A stretch of DNA of 64,000 nucleotides. Origin: Paracoccaceae bacterium. GTDB lineage: Bacteria > Pseudomonadota > Alphaproteobacteria > Rhodobacterales > Rhodobacteraceae. The notes below the pieces were generated by a model. The model was not told the DNA's origin. It saw nothing but the letters and a program-made list of their open reading frames with translations, and searched no databases. The DNA lies in the NCBI GenBank assembly GCA_947476475.1, contig CANJQT010000005.1, forward strand, positions 1-64,000, read 5' to 3'. Position numbers and translations under genes: made by a program. Below, piece by piece: positions 1 through 9,399 of the stretch (position 1 is its first letter; the number at the start of each line of letters is the position of its first letter).

Positions 1-36
1 ACACCCCCGGAGTATTTGCGCCAAGATGAATGGCGA

Positions 37-567
37 TCAGAGTCTGGTCTGGAAATCTGCGAGCAGGGCACGAAAGCCGGGAATGGGCCGGGCTTCGAAC
101 TGGTCGGCGAGTCCGATGGCACCGGCAGGCAGCGGGGCGAAACCGGCGGTCAGGGCGAGGAGCGCGTAGAAGCGGCCCGAGGCGGTCGGGCAGGCCGGAA
201 TGGCGCCGTCGAGCGGGGTGACGCGCGCCGAAAGGCGTTGGTCATCCCAGATTACGTTGAAATCGCGGATCGGGCCGTCGATCATCCGGCTGGCGACCTG
301 CAGGTCACCGGGAAAGGCAAGCGGTTGCAGGGGCAGGGCATCGAGGCGGCCTCCGGGCGTGTCGAGGTAAAGGCCAGCGCCTTCGATCACGGTGAGGATG
401 CGCGAGAGGCCGGGGAAGGCGGAAAACGGGCCGTCCGAGGCGACCTCGGCAATCGACAGGCGCCAGAGGAGCGCGCCATCCTTATCGGCGCGGGCGATCT
501 CGTGCGTGATGCCGCCGCCGTTTTTCCAGGGCTGGGTCAGGAAATCTTCCGGGCGGATAATGCGCAT
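37..567 (-). CDS. hutD: HutD-family protein
   Basis: A cupin-fold HutD/Ves protein of 176 residues, found with histidine utilisation genes; its biochemical role is not firmly established. Family landmarks are PWKNGGGITHEIA near residues 13-25, WRLSIAEVASDGPFSAFPG near 35-53 and the RDFNVIWD stretch near residue 100. The frame is open up to an ATG at 612, but the family normally begins with the MRIIRPEDF stretch, so the ATG at 567 is chosen; an AAAGG lies just upstream of it. It is divergent from the hutC-like regulator with a short shared promoter region. No other hut gene is in the window; they may lie beyond the left edge. Confidence 0.85.
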   Translation of the reverse strand: MRIIRPEDFLTQPWKNGGGITHEIARADKDGALLWRLSIAEVASDGPFSAFPGLSRILTVIEGAGLYLDTPGGRLDALPLQPLAFPGDLQVASRMIDGPIRDFNVIWDDQRLSARVTPLDGAIPACPTASGRFYALLALTAGFAPLPAGAIGLADQFEARPIPGFRALLADFQTRL

Positions 568-643
568 GGGCGGGCCTTTGCCTTTGGGGCGTGCTGGGAT
601 ATGGTCAGACAAATAGCAGGTTTGGCGGGCCGGTCCATGGGCG

Positions 644-1357
644 ATGCAGATGAATGATCTTCAGGCGGACAAGGTGAGTTTCCGCGATGTGAAGGCCGAA
701 ATTCTGAAGCGTATCACCGATAGGCGCTGGGGGCCGGGGGCCTTGCTGCCGGGTGAAGTGGACTTGGCGGCAGAATTTCAGGTGGCGCGGGCAACGGTCA
801 ACCGGGCGATGCGCGAGCTGACCGAAGAAGGGATACTGGAGCGGCGCAGGAAGGCGGGAACCCGGGTGCGATCCTCGCCGCTGCGGGCGGCGCGGTTCGA
901 AATCCCGCTGGTGCGTGCCGAGATCGAGGCCACCGGGGCGGATTATGGCTATCGGCTGCTGACGCGGGGTGTTGCGGTGGCGCCTGTCGAGATGACCCGC
1001 CGTTTGTCGCTGCCCGAGGGTGGCCGGCTTTTGCATCTGACGTGTCTGCATCTGGCGAACGGGCTGCCCTATCAGCACGAAGAACGCTGGATCAACCTCG
1101 CGGCCCAGCCTGCTGCCGAGAGTGAGGATTTCAGCCAGAGTGGCCCCAATGAATGGCTGATCCACGCTGTGCCCTTTTCCGAGGTCGAGATCAGCTTTCT
1201 GGCGACTGCGGCGGCGGGCGGCGTGGCGCAAGCCTTGGGCATGGCAAAAGGCGAGCCGGTGTTCACGGTGGAACGCACTACCTGGTGGCAAGGGCAGGCC
1301 ATCACCCATGTGCGGCTGTCCTTTGCGCGCGGCCACCGGATGACCACCCGTTATTGA
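644..1357 (+). CDS. hutC: GntR/HutC-family transcriptional regulator
   Basis: A 237-residue GntR-type regulator. A winged helix-turn-helix covers about residues 10-75 (PGEVDLAAEFQVARATVNRA is the recognition region) and a UTRA ligand-binding domain covers about 95-235. HutC proteins repress histidine degradation genes and are induced by urocanate; that role is inferred here from the divergent HutD gene, not from any visible ligand signature. The start could also be the ATG at 650. The 3' end overlaps the convergent LysR gene by seven bases. Family assignment is firm, the histidine link moderate. Confidence 0.78.
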   Translation: MQMNDLQADKVSFRDVKAEILKRITDRRWGPGALLPGEVDLAAEFQVARATVNRAMRELTEEGILERRRKAGTRVRSSPLRAARFEIPLVRAEIEATGADYGYRLLTRGVAVAPVEMTRRLSLPEGGRLLHLTCLHLANGLPYQHEERWINLAAQPAAESEDFSQSGPNEWLIHAVPFSEVEISFLATAAAGGVAQALGMAKGEPVFTVERTTWWQGQAITHVRLSFARGHRMTTRY

Positions 1358-2238
1358 AAGGGCGCGTTGCTGGCGATCAACGATGCCAGCCGTTCGGCCG
1401 AAGCGGAAAGCGGATTTGCGCGGTTGTGCACCAGCGCCACCGGTTCGCCCGGTCCGGCATCGATGATGGGCCGGGTCAGCAGCGGCTGGCCATCATAGCT
1501 GTGCCCCGGCACCGGTCGGCTATAGCTTACCCCGACGCCAAGCCCGTTGGCGGCAAAGCTGCGCATCAGTTCAAGCGAGGCGACCCGTCGGGCTATCTGC
1601 GGCGCAAGGCCGGCGCGGGTGAAAAGCGCCCTCATGTGGCCGATGCTGAGGCCCTGATCAGCGAGGATCAGCGGCTGATTGGCCAGATCAGCGAGAGTGA
1701 GTGTGGCGTGCGCCCCCAACGGGTGACCCGCCGGGAGGACCGCATGGGGCTGAAGGCGCGTCAGTTCCTGGCGGACCATGGCTGCGTCCAACCCAAGATC
1801 ATATGTGATCGCAAGATCGGCGCGGCCGCGCGCAAGGTGATCGGCCAGCGCCTCGAAACCCGCCACCAGGGGGGTGATAGTGATATCCGGGCAGGCCTGT
1901 CGGGCGCGTGCCAGCAGGGGAGCAAGGATCAGGGGCGCGAGATCCTCGAAGCAGGCGAGTGTCACCGGGGCGGCGGTGGCCTCGCCCTCGGTCAGCCGGG
2001 AAAGGTCAGCAAGGATCACTTCGGCCCGGTCAAGGAAACCGCGGCCAAAGCTGGTCGGCCGCATGGGCCCGCCGGGGCGGCGCAGGAACAGGGGCTTTCC
2101 CAACTGGCCCTCCAGCTGCGCCAGCGCAACCGACAGGGCGGGCTGCGAGACATGCAGCACATCGGCGGCGATCGTCACGCTTTCGGCGCGACCGACAGCC
2201 ACCGCATATTCCAGCTGGCGCAAGGTAATGGATAGCAT
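1351..2238 (-). CDS. LysR-family transcriptional regulator
   Basis: A 295-residue LysR regulator. The N-terminal helix-turn-helix lies at about residues 1-62 (SVTIAADVLHVSQPALSVAL) and the rest is a periplasmic-binding-protein-like effector domain. It is divergent from the phytanoyl-CoA dioxygenase-like gene across an unusually AT-rich intergenic stretch (2239-2324), the usual arrangement for a LysR protein controlling its neighbour. The effector is unknown. It overlaps the end of the hutC-like gene tail to tail, so the two transcription units meet without a spacer. Confidence 0.9.
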   Translation of the reverse strand: MLSITLRQLEYAVAVGRAESVTIAADVLHVSQPALSVALAQLEGQLGKPLFLRRPGGPMRPTSFGRGFLDRAEVILADLSRLTEGEATAAPVTLACFEDLAPLILAPLLARARQACPDITITPLVAGFEALADHLARGRADLAITYDLGLDAAMVRQELTRLQPHAVLPAGHPLGAHATLTLADLANQPLILADQGLSIGHMRALFTRAGLAPQIARRVASLELMRSFAANGLGVGVSYSRPVPGHSYDGQPLLTRPIIDAGPGEPVALVHNRANPLSASAERLASLIASNAPFQ

Positions 2239-2324
2239 TTGATTATCTTCATCATTGAGATTTATTATTGGAAATTATGATGCGCCGCCGCCATCCTTTC
2301 TGCAAGCCAGAAGGAGCGCGCGAG

Positions 2325-3131
2325 ATGACCCCAGTGACCGACGAGATGATTGAAACCTATCAACGTGATGGGGTGGTGCTGATCAAGGGCCTGTGGAAGG
2401 ACTGGGTCGAGGAGATCCGCGCCGGGATCGAACGCAACATGGCCGAACCCGGCCCCTACGCCGCCGAAAACCTCAAGCCCGGCGAGGGCGGGCGCTTTTT
2501 CGACGATTATTGCAACTGGACGCGCATTCCCGAATTCGAACGAGTGATCCGCCAGTCGGATGTGGCCGAAGTGGCGGCAAGGCTGATGGGATCGCCGGTA
2601 GTGCAGATGTTCCATGACCATGTGCTGGTCAAGGAACCCGGAACATCGAAACCCACGCCGTGGCACCAGGACGGGCCTTATTATTTCGTCAAGGGAAGCC
2701 AGACGATCAGCTTCTGGTCGCCGATGGACCCGGTCAAGGAGGCGTCCTTGCGCTGTGTCGCCGGATCGCACCGCTGGCCAAAGGAAGTGCTGCCCAAACG
2801 CTGGCTGGCCGACACCAGTTTCTACCCCGACCCCGAGGCCTATATGCCGGTGCCGGACCCGGATGCGGAAGGTATGGAGGTCAGGGAATGGCAGATGGAG
2901 CCAGGCGATGCCGTGGCCTTCAACTACCAGACACTGCATGGCGCGCGCGGTAATGACTCTGCTGTTCGCCGCCGGGCCTTTTCGCTGCGGCTGGTGGGCG
3001 AGGACGCGCGCTATGTCGAACGGCCCGGTCGCACCTCGCCGCCCTATCCTGGTCATGAGATGCAGGTGGGCCAACGCCTGCGCGAAGACTGGTTCCCCTA
3101 TTTGAAGGGCGGTCCGGTCGCAGCGGAATAG
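2325..3131 (+). CDS. phytanoyl-CoA dioxygenase (PhyH) family protein
   Basis: A 268-residue non-haem Fe(II)/2-oxoglutarate-dependent dioxygenase-like protein. The metal triad can be read as His114 and Asp116 in PWHQDGPYY and His205 in YQTLHGARGN, with Arg215-217 available for 2-oxoglutarate. PhyH-family enzymes hydroxylate varied substrates, so the substrate cannot be named. The reading frame opens at 2268, but AAGGAG at 2311-2316 is eight bases from the ATG at 2325, and the protein then starts in the usual family way. It is divergent from the LysR regulator, its probable controller. A GC-rich hairpin follows the stop. Confidence 0.85.
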   Translation: MTPVTDEMIETYQRDGVVLIKGLWKDWVEEIRAGIERNMAEPGPYAAENLKPGEGGRFFDDYCNWTRIPEFERVIRQSDVAEVAARLMGSPVVQMFHDHVLVKEPGTSKPTPWHQDGPYYFVKGSQTISFWSPMDPVKEASLRCVAGSHRWPKEVLPKRWLADTSFYPDPEAYMPVPDPDAEGMEVREWQMEPGDAVAFNYQTLHGARGNDSAVRRRAFSLRLVGEDARYVERPGRTSPPYPGHEMQVGQRLREDWFPYLKGGPVAAE

Positions 3132-3161
3132 GCGAGGCTTACGCCACCTGAGGGATAAAAG

Positions 3162-3189
3162 AGGGGGCAGGCCAGGTTGGCTGCCCCCT
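3162..3189 (+). terminator. hairpin after the PhyH gene
   Basis: A nine-pair GC-rich stem (3162-3170 with 3181-3189) around a ten-base loop, 30 bases after the PhyH stop. The following T-run is short, so it is a plausible but not ideal intrinsic terminator. Confidence 0.5.
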
Positions 3190-3217
3190 TGACCCGACTC
3201 GCATTTTCTCTCATAAA
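3189..3217 (+). promoter_or_regulatory. putative promoter of the leucine degradation operon
   Basis: TTGACC at 3189-3194 is followed after 17 bases by CATAAA at 3212-3217, a reasonable sigma-70 arrangement 31 bases before the ivd start codon. The -35 overlaps the last base of the preceding hairpin. Confidence 0.45.
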
Positions 3218-3231
3218 TGAACAAATGTTCA
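3218..3231. promoter_or_regulatory. palindromic operator candidate before ivd
   Basis: TGAACAAATGTTCA is an inverted repeat with six-base arms around AA. It lies directly after the putative -10 box, over the expected transcription start, so a repressor bound there would block the operon. No regulator gene is adjacent to the operon. The form resembles TetR-type operators; that is inference. Confidence 0.5.
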
Positions 3232-3247
3232 GTTGTGAGGCGCAGCC

Positions 3248-4411
3248 ATGTTCACCGCATCCCTGAAATTCGATTTGGGCGAAGACATCGCTGCCTTGCG
3301 CGACCTGGTTCACCGATGGGCGCAAGAGCGGGTCAAACCGCTGGCCGCCGAGGTGGACCGCACCAACAGTTTCCCTGCGGTGTTTTGGCGCGAGTTGGGC
3401 GAACTGGGACTTTTGGGTATCACTGTGACCGCGGAATATGGTGGCGCGGGCATGGGCTATCTGGCGCACGCGGTCGCGGTCGAGGAACTGGCACGTGCGT
3501 CGGCCTCGGTGGCATTGTCCTATGGGGCGCATTCCAACCTGTGTCTGAACCAGATCAAGTTGAACGGATCTGACGAGCAGAAGCGCAAATACCTGCCAAA
3601 GTTGGTATCCGGCGAACATGTCGGTGCGCTGGCCATGTCGGAAACCGGGGCCGGTTCGGACGTGGTGGGAATGAAGCTGCGGGCCGAACGGCGCAACGGC
3701 TATTACGTCCTGAACGGATCGAAATACTGGATCACCAACGGGCCGGACGCGGATCTGCTGGTCGTCTATGCCAAGACCGACCCCGAGGCCGGGTCGAAAG
3801 GCATGACCGCCTTCCTGGTCGAAAAGGGCTGGAAGGGTTTCACCCAAGGGCCGCATTTCGACAAGCTGGGGATGCGGGGATCGAACACCGGCGAGCTGGT
3901 GTTTGAGAACTGCGAAGTCCCGTTCGAGAATGTTCTGGGGGCCGAGGGCAAGGGCGTGCGTGTGCTGATGTCGGGCCTTGATTTCGAACGGGTGGTCCTG
4001 TCCGGGATCGGCACCGGGATCATGGCCGCCTGTCTGGATGAGGTCATGCCCTATGTCCGCGAGCGTCAGCAGTTCGGCCAGCCGATCGGGAATTTCCAGC
4101 TGATGCAGGGCAAGATCGCCGACATGTATACCGGGCTGAACACCGCCCGCGCCTATCTTTACGAGGTGGCGAAGGCTTGCGACCGGGGGCAGGTCACGCG
4201 CCAGGACGCGGCGGCCTGCGTGCTGTACTGTTCGGAACAGGCGATGGTGCAGGCCCATCAGGCGGTGCAGGCCTTGGGCGGGGCTGGGTTCCTGAATGAC
4301 AGCGTGGTTTCAAGGCTGTTCCGGGACGCGAAGCTGATGGAGATCGGTGCGGGCACGAGCGAGATCAGGCGGATGCTGATCGGGCGGGAATTGATGGGGG
4401 CGGGGGCGTGA
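3248..4411 (+). CDS. ivd: isovaleryl-CoA dehydrogenase
   Basis: An acyl-CoA dehydrogenase of 387 residues that oxidises isovaleryl-CoA to 3-methylcrotonyl-CoA in leucine degradation, with FAD as cofactor and electron transfer flavoprotein as acceptor. Visible landmarks are [10 protein letters not shown] (flavin and substrate contact), [14 protein letters not shown] in the C-terminal helical domain and the tail [18 protein letters not shown]. Specificity follows from the context: both methylcrotonyl-CoA carboxylase subunits, HMG-CoA lyase and a methylglutaconyl-CoA hydratase lie downstream. The start codon is 31 bases after a putative promoter with a palindromic operator. Confidence 0.93.
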   Translation: MFTASLKFDLGEDIAALRDLVHRWAQERVKPLAAEVDRTNSFPAVFWRELGELGLLGITVTAEYGGAGMGYLAHAVAVEELARASASVALSYGAHSNLCLNQIKLNGSDEQKRKYLPKLVSGEHVGALAMSETGAGSDVVGMKLRAERRNGYYVLNGSKYWITNGPDADLLVVYAKTDPEAGSKGMTAFLVEKGWKGFTQGPHFDKLGMRGSNTGELVFENCEVPFENVLGAEGKGVRVLMSGLDFERVVLSGIGTGIMAACLDEVMPYVRERQQFGQPIGNFQLMQGKIADMYTGLNTARAYLYEVAKACDRGQVTRQDAAACVLYCSEQAMVQAHQAVQALGGAGFLNDSVVSRLFRDAKLMEIGAGTSEIRRMLIGRELMGAGA

Positions 4412-4863
4412 GGGGTTTTCTCGGTATACAAGCTTTGGCTTGCGTCCTGCTTACATCTACTAATGTGCTGGCGGCCGATCCCGTTGCGGTAACGCATGAT
4501 TGTCTCAGTAGACCGTTTTCAAACAACAGCGATTTCGTGGCTTGCCTTGCGCCCGCAGAACAGGCGGGAGAGCGTGTTTTCTCGAACGAGGCGCTACTTA
4601 TGCGGCTTTCCAATGACCTGAATGCTGCCACGTCGAAAGTCATAACCGCCATCAGAGCGGAATTGTCATCAAGCAAGAGAAAGCGGTTTGATAGCAGGCT
4701 CAATCATGATGGCTTCTCATTCTATGAGAAATGCATCTCGTTTCAGAAAAAAAGCGGCTCGTCGGATGACCTGACGCTTGCGCGATGCCAGTTCGATGCG
4801 GAGTTGTGGACCCTTCACTTCTTGTTCGACAACTACAAGAGGCCGTGGGAGGCAACGAAATGA
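4408..4863 (+). CDS. secreted hypothetical protein inside the leucine operon
   Basis: Not recognised. The 151-residue product begins with a signal peptide (hydrophobic stretch about residues 4-19, likely cleavage after VLA at 20-22). The mature part has four cysteines, enough for two disulfides, and its C-terminal half, with WTLHFLFD near the end, faintly recalls DUF1311/LprI-like periplasmic proteins; this is weak. It starts at a GTG overlapping the ivd stop codon, so it is translationally coupled. It is visibly AT-richer than its neighbours and has no obvious link to leucine degradation, which suggests a late insertion. Confidence 0.65.
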   Translation: MRGFLGIQALACVLLTSTNVLAADPVAVTHDCLSRPFSNNSDFVACLAPAEQAGERVFSNEALLMRLSNDLNAATSKVITAIRAELSSSKRKRFDSRLNHDGFSFYEKCISFQKKSGSSDDLTLARCQFDAELWTLHFLFDNYKRPWEATK

Positions 4864-4909
4864 CTGGCTTTGCTTGCCGATCGGCCTTTAGCGCGAATAG
4901 GGCAATGTC

Positions 4910-6514
4910 ATGCGCCTGACCTCCTCCGCCCTCCCAACCTCCGAGACCTTCCGCGCCAACCGCGCCGCCCATCTCGCGCTGCTGGACACTGCCCGCGAAG
5001 CCGCTGCCTTCGCGGCTGCAGGCGGCGGGGACAAGGCCCTTGCCCGCCACACATCGCGCGGCAAGATGGCCCCGCGCGAGCGGGTGGCGAACCTGCTCGA
5101 CCCCGGCTCGCCGTTCCTCGAAATCGGCGCCACCGCCGCCCATGGCATGTATGGCAATGATGCCCCCGGCGCGGGGCTGATCGCCGGGATCGGCCGGGTG
5201 ATGGGGCAAGAGGTGATGGTGGTCGCCAATGACGCCACCGTGAAGGGCGGCACCTACTACCCGATGACGGTGAAGAAGCACCTGCGCGCGCAGGAAATTG
5301 CCGAACAGAACCAATTGCCCTGCGTCTATCTGGTGGACAGCGGCGGCGCCAACCTGCCCAATCAGGACGAGGTTTTCCCCGACCGCGACCATTTCGGGCG
5401 CATCTTCTTCAATCAGGCGCAGATGTCGGCCAAGGGCATCCCGCAGATCGCCGTGGTCATGGGGTCATGCACGGCCGGGGGGGCCTATGTCCCGGCGATG
5501 TCGGACGTGACGATCATCGTGAAGGATCAGGGCACCATCTTCCTGGCCGGGCCACCACTGGTCCGGGCCGCGACAGGCGAGGTGGTCAGCGCCGAAGACC
5601 TTGGCGGCGGCGATGTCCATACCCGCCTGTCCGGTGTCGCCGACTATCTGGCCGAAGATGATGCTCATGCGTTGGCGCTGGCGCGCCGGGCCGTAGGCAA
5701 CCTTAACCGCGGCAAACCCGCGACGGTTCAGTGGCAAAGCCCCGAAGACCCCGCCTATGACCCCGAGGAGATCCTCGGTATCGTTCCCGCCGACCTGCGC
5801 ACCCCCTACGACATCCGCGAGGTGATTGCGCGGATCGTCGACGGATCAAGGCTGGACGAATTCAAGGCCCGCTTCGGCGATACGCTGGTGACCGGCTTTG
5901 CCCATATCCAAGGCTGCCCGGTGGGCATCGTCGCCAACAACGGCGTGCTGTTCAGCGAGGCCGCGGTCAAGGGCGCGCATTTCGTTGAATTGTGCAGCCA
6001 GCGGTCCATCCCGTTGATATTTCTGCAAAACATCACCGGCTTCATGGTTGGCCGGAAGTACGAAAACGAAGGAATTGCCCGGCATGGCGCCAAGATGGTC
6101 ACCGCCGTCGCCACCACGTCGGTTCCGAAAATCACCTGCCTTGTCGGCGGTTCGTTCGGTGCCGGCAACTACGGCATGGCGGGCCGTGCCTTCGGCCCCC
6201 GGTTCCTGTGGACCTGGCCCAACAGCCGGATCAGCGTGATGGGCGGCGAACAGGCGGCAGGCGTGCTGGCCACCGTCCGGCGCGACGGGATCGAACGGGC
6301 AGGCGGCAGTTGGTCGCCCACGGAAGAAGCAGACTTCAAGCGCCCGACGGTCGACATGTTTGCCGAACAATCGCACCCGCTTTATGCCTCCGCCCGCCTA
6401 TGGGATGATGGCATCATTGACCCAAGGAAGACCCGGCAGGTTCTGGCGCTTTCCCTCTCGGCCGCCCTTAACGCGCCTATCGAACCGACAAGGTTCGGAT
6501 TGTTCCGGATGTAA
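4910..6514 (+). CDS. mccB: methylcrotonyl-CoA carboxylase beta (carboxyltransferase) subunit
   Basis: A 534-residue carboxyltransferase that moves the carboxyl group from biotin to 3-methylcrotonyl-CoA, giving 3-methylglutaconyl-CoA. Two crotonase-like halves are present. Typical features are [15 protein letters not shown] in the first half, and [19 protein letters not shown] and [17 protein letters not shown] in the second. The length fits MccB (LiuB) and not the longer acetyl-CoA carboxylase fusions. The biotin-carrying partner follows 43 bases downstream. The ribosome binding site is weak (AGGG about nine bases from the ATG). Confidence 0.93.
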   Translation: MRLTSSALPTSETFRANRAAHLALLDTAREAAAFAAAGGGDKALARHTSRGKMAPRERVANLLDPGSPFLEIGATAAHGMYGNDAPGAGLIAGIGRVMGQEVMVVANDATVKGGTYYPMTVKKHLRAQEIAEQNQLPCVYLVDSGGANLPNQDEVFPDRDHFGRIFFNQAQMSAKGIPQIAVVMGSCTAGGAYVPAMSDVTIIVKDQGTIFLAGPPLVRAATGEVVSAEDLGGGDVHTRLSGVADYLAEDDAHALALARRAVGNLNRGKPATVQWQSPEDPAYDPEEILGIVPADLRTPYDIREVIARIVDGSRLDEFKARFGDTLVTGFAHIQGCPVGIVANNGVLFSEAAVKGAHFVELCSQRSIPLIFLQNITGFMVGRKYENEGIARHGAKMVTAVATTSVPKITCLVGGSFGAGNYGMAGRAFGPRFLWTWPNSRISVMGGEQAAGVLATVRRDGIERAGGSWSPTEEADFKRPTVDMFAEQSHPLYASARLWDDGIIDPRKTRQVLALSLSAALNAPIEPTRFGLFRM

Positions 6515-6557
6515 CGTCAATGCGCTCCGCGCCCCCGCCACTAGCGAAGGACAGGCT

Positions 6558-8483
6558 ATGTTCCGTAAAATCCTGATCGCCAACCGGGGTGAGATTGCCT
6601 GCCGGGTGATTGATACTTGCCAACGCCTCGGGGTTGCCACTGTCGCCGTCTATTCCGACGCCGACCGCGATGCGCGCCACGTGGCGGTGGCGGATCAGGC
6701 GGTGCACATCGGCGGACCTGCACCCAAGGACAGTTACCTGAAGGGCGACACGATTATTGCCGCCGCCCGGGCTGTGGGGGCAGAGGCGATTCATCCCGGC
6801 TATGGGTTCCTGTCCGAAAACCCCGATTTCGTAGAGGCGGTGGAAGCGGCGGGGCTGGTTTTCATCGGCCCTTCGGCCCGGGCTATCCGGGCAATGGGCC
6901 TCAAAGACGCTGCCAAGGCCCTGATGGAGAAAGCGGGCGTGCCGGTGGTGCCCGGCTATCACGGGGCAGACCAGTCGGACGAGCTTCTGGCGGATCAGGC
7001 GGCGCGGATTGGCTATCCGGTCCTGATCAAGGCGGTGGCCGGTGGCGGCGGCAAGGGCATGCGCCTCGTCGAATCACCCGCGGATTTCGCTGCCAAACTG
7101 CATAGCGCCCGAGGAGAAGCCGCAACTGCCTTCGGCAATTCCGATGTGCTCGTTGAAAAATATGTTGAAAAGCCTCGTCACATCGAGATGCAGATATTTG
7201 GCGACGGGAACCGCGCGGTGCATCTGTTCGAACGCGACTGTTCGCTTCAGCGCCGCCATCAGAAAGTGATCGAGGAGGCCCCGGCGCCGGGCATGACCGC
7301 CGACATGCGTGCTGCAATGGGGCGGGCGGCCGTCAGGGCCGCCGAGGCAATCGGCTACTCTGGCGCTGGCACGGTGGAATTTATCGTGGATGCCTCGGAC
7401 GGGCTGCGCCCTGATCGCTTCTGGTTCATGGAAATGAACACACGCCTGCAGGTCGAACACCCGGTGACCGAGGCAATAACCGGCGTTGATCTGGTGGAAT
7501 GGCAGTTGCGCGTGGCCAGTGGTGAAAGTCTGCCGGCGCATCAGAAAGACCTGTCGATCAATGGCCATGCGTTCGAGGCGCGGCTTTATGCCGAAGACGT
7601 GCCCGCAGGGTTCCTGCCCGCCACCGGAAGGCTTACCCATCTTGCCTTTCCCCCGTTCGCCCGGTCTGAAACCGGGGTTCGGCCCGGCGATGCGATCAGC
7701 CCCTGGTATGATCCGATGATCGCCAAGATCATCGTCCACGCACCGACCCGCGCGGCGGCTTTGGGCCGGCTGGCGGCAGCATTGGCCGCAACCGAAGTGG
7801 CGGGATCGGTCACCAATCTTGATTTCCTTTCATCCCTTGCCCGTCATCCGGGTTTTGCGGCCGGCGACGTGGACACCGGCCTTATCGCCCGCGATCTTGA
7901 TCAACTTGTGGCGCCATTGCCGGTGCCCGCTGCCATTCCAGCGCTGGCTGTACTGGCTGCGGCCGGATTTGACCGTGTAGCCGGGCCAGACCGCGGCTTC
8001 GCGCTTTGGAAGCCGCTGCGCCAAACGGTGCAGTTCGAGACATTCGTGGCAGAGGTCGAATGTCTCGGCCACGACCAGTTCTGTGTAGCGGTGGGGAATC
8101 AGCAGACGGTGGTTGAGCGCCGTTGCGGGGACTGGTGGATTGCCGCCGAAAAACTGAAAGCCAGGCTTGTGCGCATCGGCGACGATATCAGCGTTTTTGC
8201 CGGGCGCGCCTATCACTTCCGCCTGATTGATCCGCTGGCGCGTCACAGCATCGGCCCTGCCAGCGGGCTGGCAACGTCGCCTATGCCTGGGCTGGTGAAG
8301 GCACTGTTCGTTACCCCCGGGCAAGAGGTGGAGGTCGGGGAACGGCTGGCAGTGCTGGAAGCGATGAAGATGGAACATACGCTGACAGCGGCACGGGCCG
8401 GCCGGGTGGCCGAAGTGTTTGTGGATGCGGGCGCGCAGGTTGAGGCGGGAACGGCCCTGATCCGGCTGGAGGACGAAGCATGA
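6558..8483 (+). CDS. mccA: methylcrotonyl-CoA carboxylase alpha (biotin) subunit
   Basis: A 641-residue biotin-dependent carboxylase subunit. The biotin carboxylase domain spans about residues 1-446 (FRKILIANRGEIACRVI at the start, the glycine-rich KAVAGGGGKGM ATP-grasp loop, and MEMNTRLQVEHPVTE). The C-terminal biotinyl domain carries EAMKMEHT, with biotinylated Lys604. The open frame begins at 6360 inside mccB, but AAGGA at 6547-6551 and the family N-terminus fix the ATG at 6558. Its stop overlaps the start of mvaB (ATGA). The biotin protein ligase gene lies about 20 kb downstream in the window. Confidence 0.95.
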   Translation: MFRKILIANRGEIACRVIDTCQRLGVATVAVYSDADRDARHVAVADQAVHIGGPAPKDSYLKGDTIIAAARAVGAEAIHPGYGFLSENPDFVEAVEAAGLVFIGPSARAIRAMGLKDAAKALMEKAGVPVVPGYHGADQSDELLADQAARIGYPVLIKAVAGGGGKGMRLVESPADFAAKLHSARGEAATAFGNSDVLVEKYVEKPRHIEMQIFGDGNRAVHLFERDCSLQRRHQKVIEEAPAPGMTADMRAAMGRAAVRAAEAIGYSGAGTVEFIVDASDGLRPDRFWFMEMNTRLQVEHPVTEAITGVDLVEWQLRVASGESLPAHQKDLSINGHAFEARLYAEDVPAGFLPATGRLTHLAFPPFARSETGVRPGDAISPWYDPMIAKIIVHAPTRAAALGRLAAALAATEVAGSVTNLDFLSSLARHPGFAAGDVDTGLIARDLDQLVAPLPVPAAIPALAVLAAAGFDRVAGPDRGFALWKPLRQTVQFETFVAEVECLGHDQFCVAVGNQQTVVERRCGDWWIAAEKLKARLVRIGDDISVFAGRAYHFRLIDPLARHSIGPASGLATSPMPGLVKALFVTPGQEVEVGERLAVLEAMKMEHTLTAARAGRVAEVFVDAGAQVEAGTALIRLEDEA

Positions 8484-9334
8484 AACCCTTCGTAGAGATC
8501 GTAGAGATGGGCCCGCGGGACGGCCTTCAGAACGAAGCAATGATCATCCCGACCGATCAGAAGATAGCGTTGGTAAACCTTCTTTCCGATGTCGGATTTC
8601 GTCGGATCGAAGTGGCAAGTTTTGTCAGCCCCAGATGGGTGCCGCAGATGGCCGACGGCGGTGCGGTTCTGGCGGGGATAACGCGCAGGTCCGGGGTGCG
8701 CTATGCTGCGCTGACACCGAACCTGAAGGGCTATGAGGCGGCGCGGGCGGCCAAAGCTGATGAGGTGGCAATCTTTGCTTCGGCCTCGGAGGGGTTCAGC
8801 CGTGCAAACCTGAATTGTTCGATTATGGAAAGTATTGAACGGTTCAAGCCCATAATAGACGCTGCAAAAGCCGATCATATGAGGGTACGCGGCTATGTCT
8901 CTATGGTCACGGACTGCCCGTTTGACGGGCCAGTCGCGGCCGGCGCCGTTGCCCGCGTCGTCGCAAGCCTTCGTGACCTTGGCTGCTATGAAGTAAGCCT
9001 TGGCGACACCGTAGGGCGGGGCACGCCAGACCGGATCGACGCGATGCTGGGTGTTGTATTGAATGAACTTCCGCCCGACAGGCTTGCGGGCCACTATCAC
9101 GATACCGGTGGGCGCGCTTTGGAAAATATCGAAGCCTCGCTTGCGCGGGGCCTGCGGGTGTTCGACGCGTCGGTTGGTGGCCTTGGGGGCTGCCCCTATG
9201 CGCCGGGGGCAAGGGGGAATGTGGCCACCGAGGCTGTCGATGCGTGGTTGCTGGCGTTGGGTTATGATACCGGGCTTGATCCTGCCAGACTGGCGGATGC
9301 TTCGGCGTGGGCGCGGGCGATGGTGGCCGGGTGA
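8480..9334 (+). CDS. mvaB: hydroxymethylglutaryl-CoA lyase
   Basis: A 284-residue DRE-TIM metallolyase that cleaves HMG-CoA to acetoacetate and acetyl-CoA, the last step of leucine degradation. EMGPRDGLQNE near the N-terminus holds the catalytic Arg and metal-binding Asp. GHYHDTGG gives the metal-binding histidines, and GGLGGCPYAPGARGN contains the signature catalytic cysteine of HMG-CoA lyases. It begins within the mccA stop (ATGA overlap), so it is translationally coupled to it. Confidence 0.95.
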   Translation: MKPFVEIVEMGPRDGLQNEAMIIPTDQKIALVNLLSDVGFRRIEVASFVSPRWVPQMADGGAVLAGITRRSGVRYAALTPNLKGYEAARAAKADEVAIFASASEGFSRANLNCSIMESIERFKPIIDAAKADHMRVRGYVSMVTDCPFDGPVAAGAVARVVASLRDLGCYEVSLGDTVGRGTPDRIDAMLGVVLNELPPDRLAGHYHDTGGRALENIEASLARGLRVFDASVGGLGGCPYAPGARGNVATEAVDAWLLALGYDTGLDPARLADASAWARAMVAG

Positions 9335-9356
9335 CCGGTTGTTTCGTTAAAACAGG

Positions 9357-9379
9357 CAGACCCCATTTGGGGAAATCTG
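9357..9379 (+). other. small hairpin in the mvaB-liuC gap
   Basis: CAGA and CCCC at 9357-9364 can pair with GGGG and TCTG at 9369-9379 around ATTT, with a three-base bulge. It lies just before the liuC ribosome binding site and might tune its translation or mark an RNA processing point; there is no T-run. Confidence 0.3.
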
Positions 9380-9399
9380 GCAGGGACAGGGGATGAGGA

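Noticed and set aside
1-1357. Complete histidine utilisation operon
   Set aside because: Only the hutD- and hutC-like genes are visible; any others would lie left of the window.
3098-4258. 386-codon minus-strand open frame opposite ivd
   Set aside because: Same reason: shadow of a clear coding gene, with no family features.
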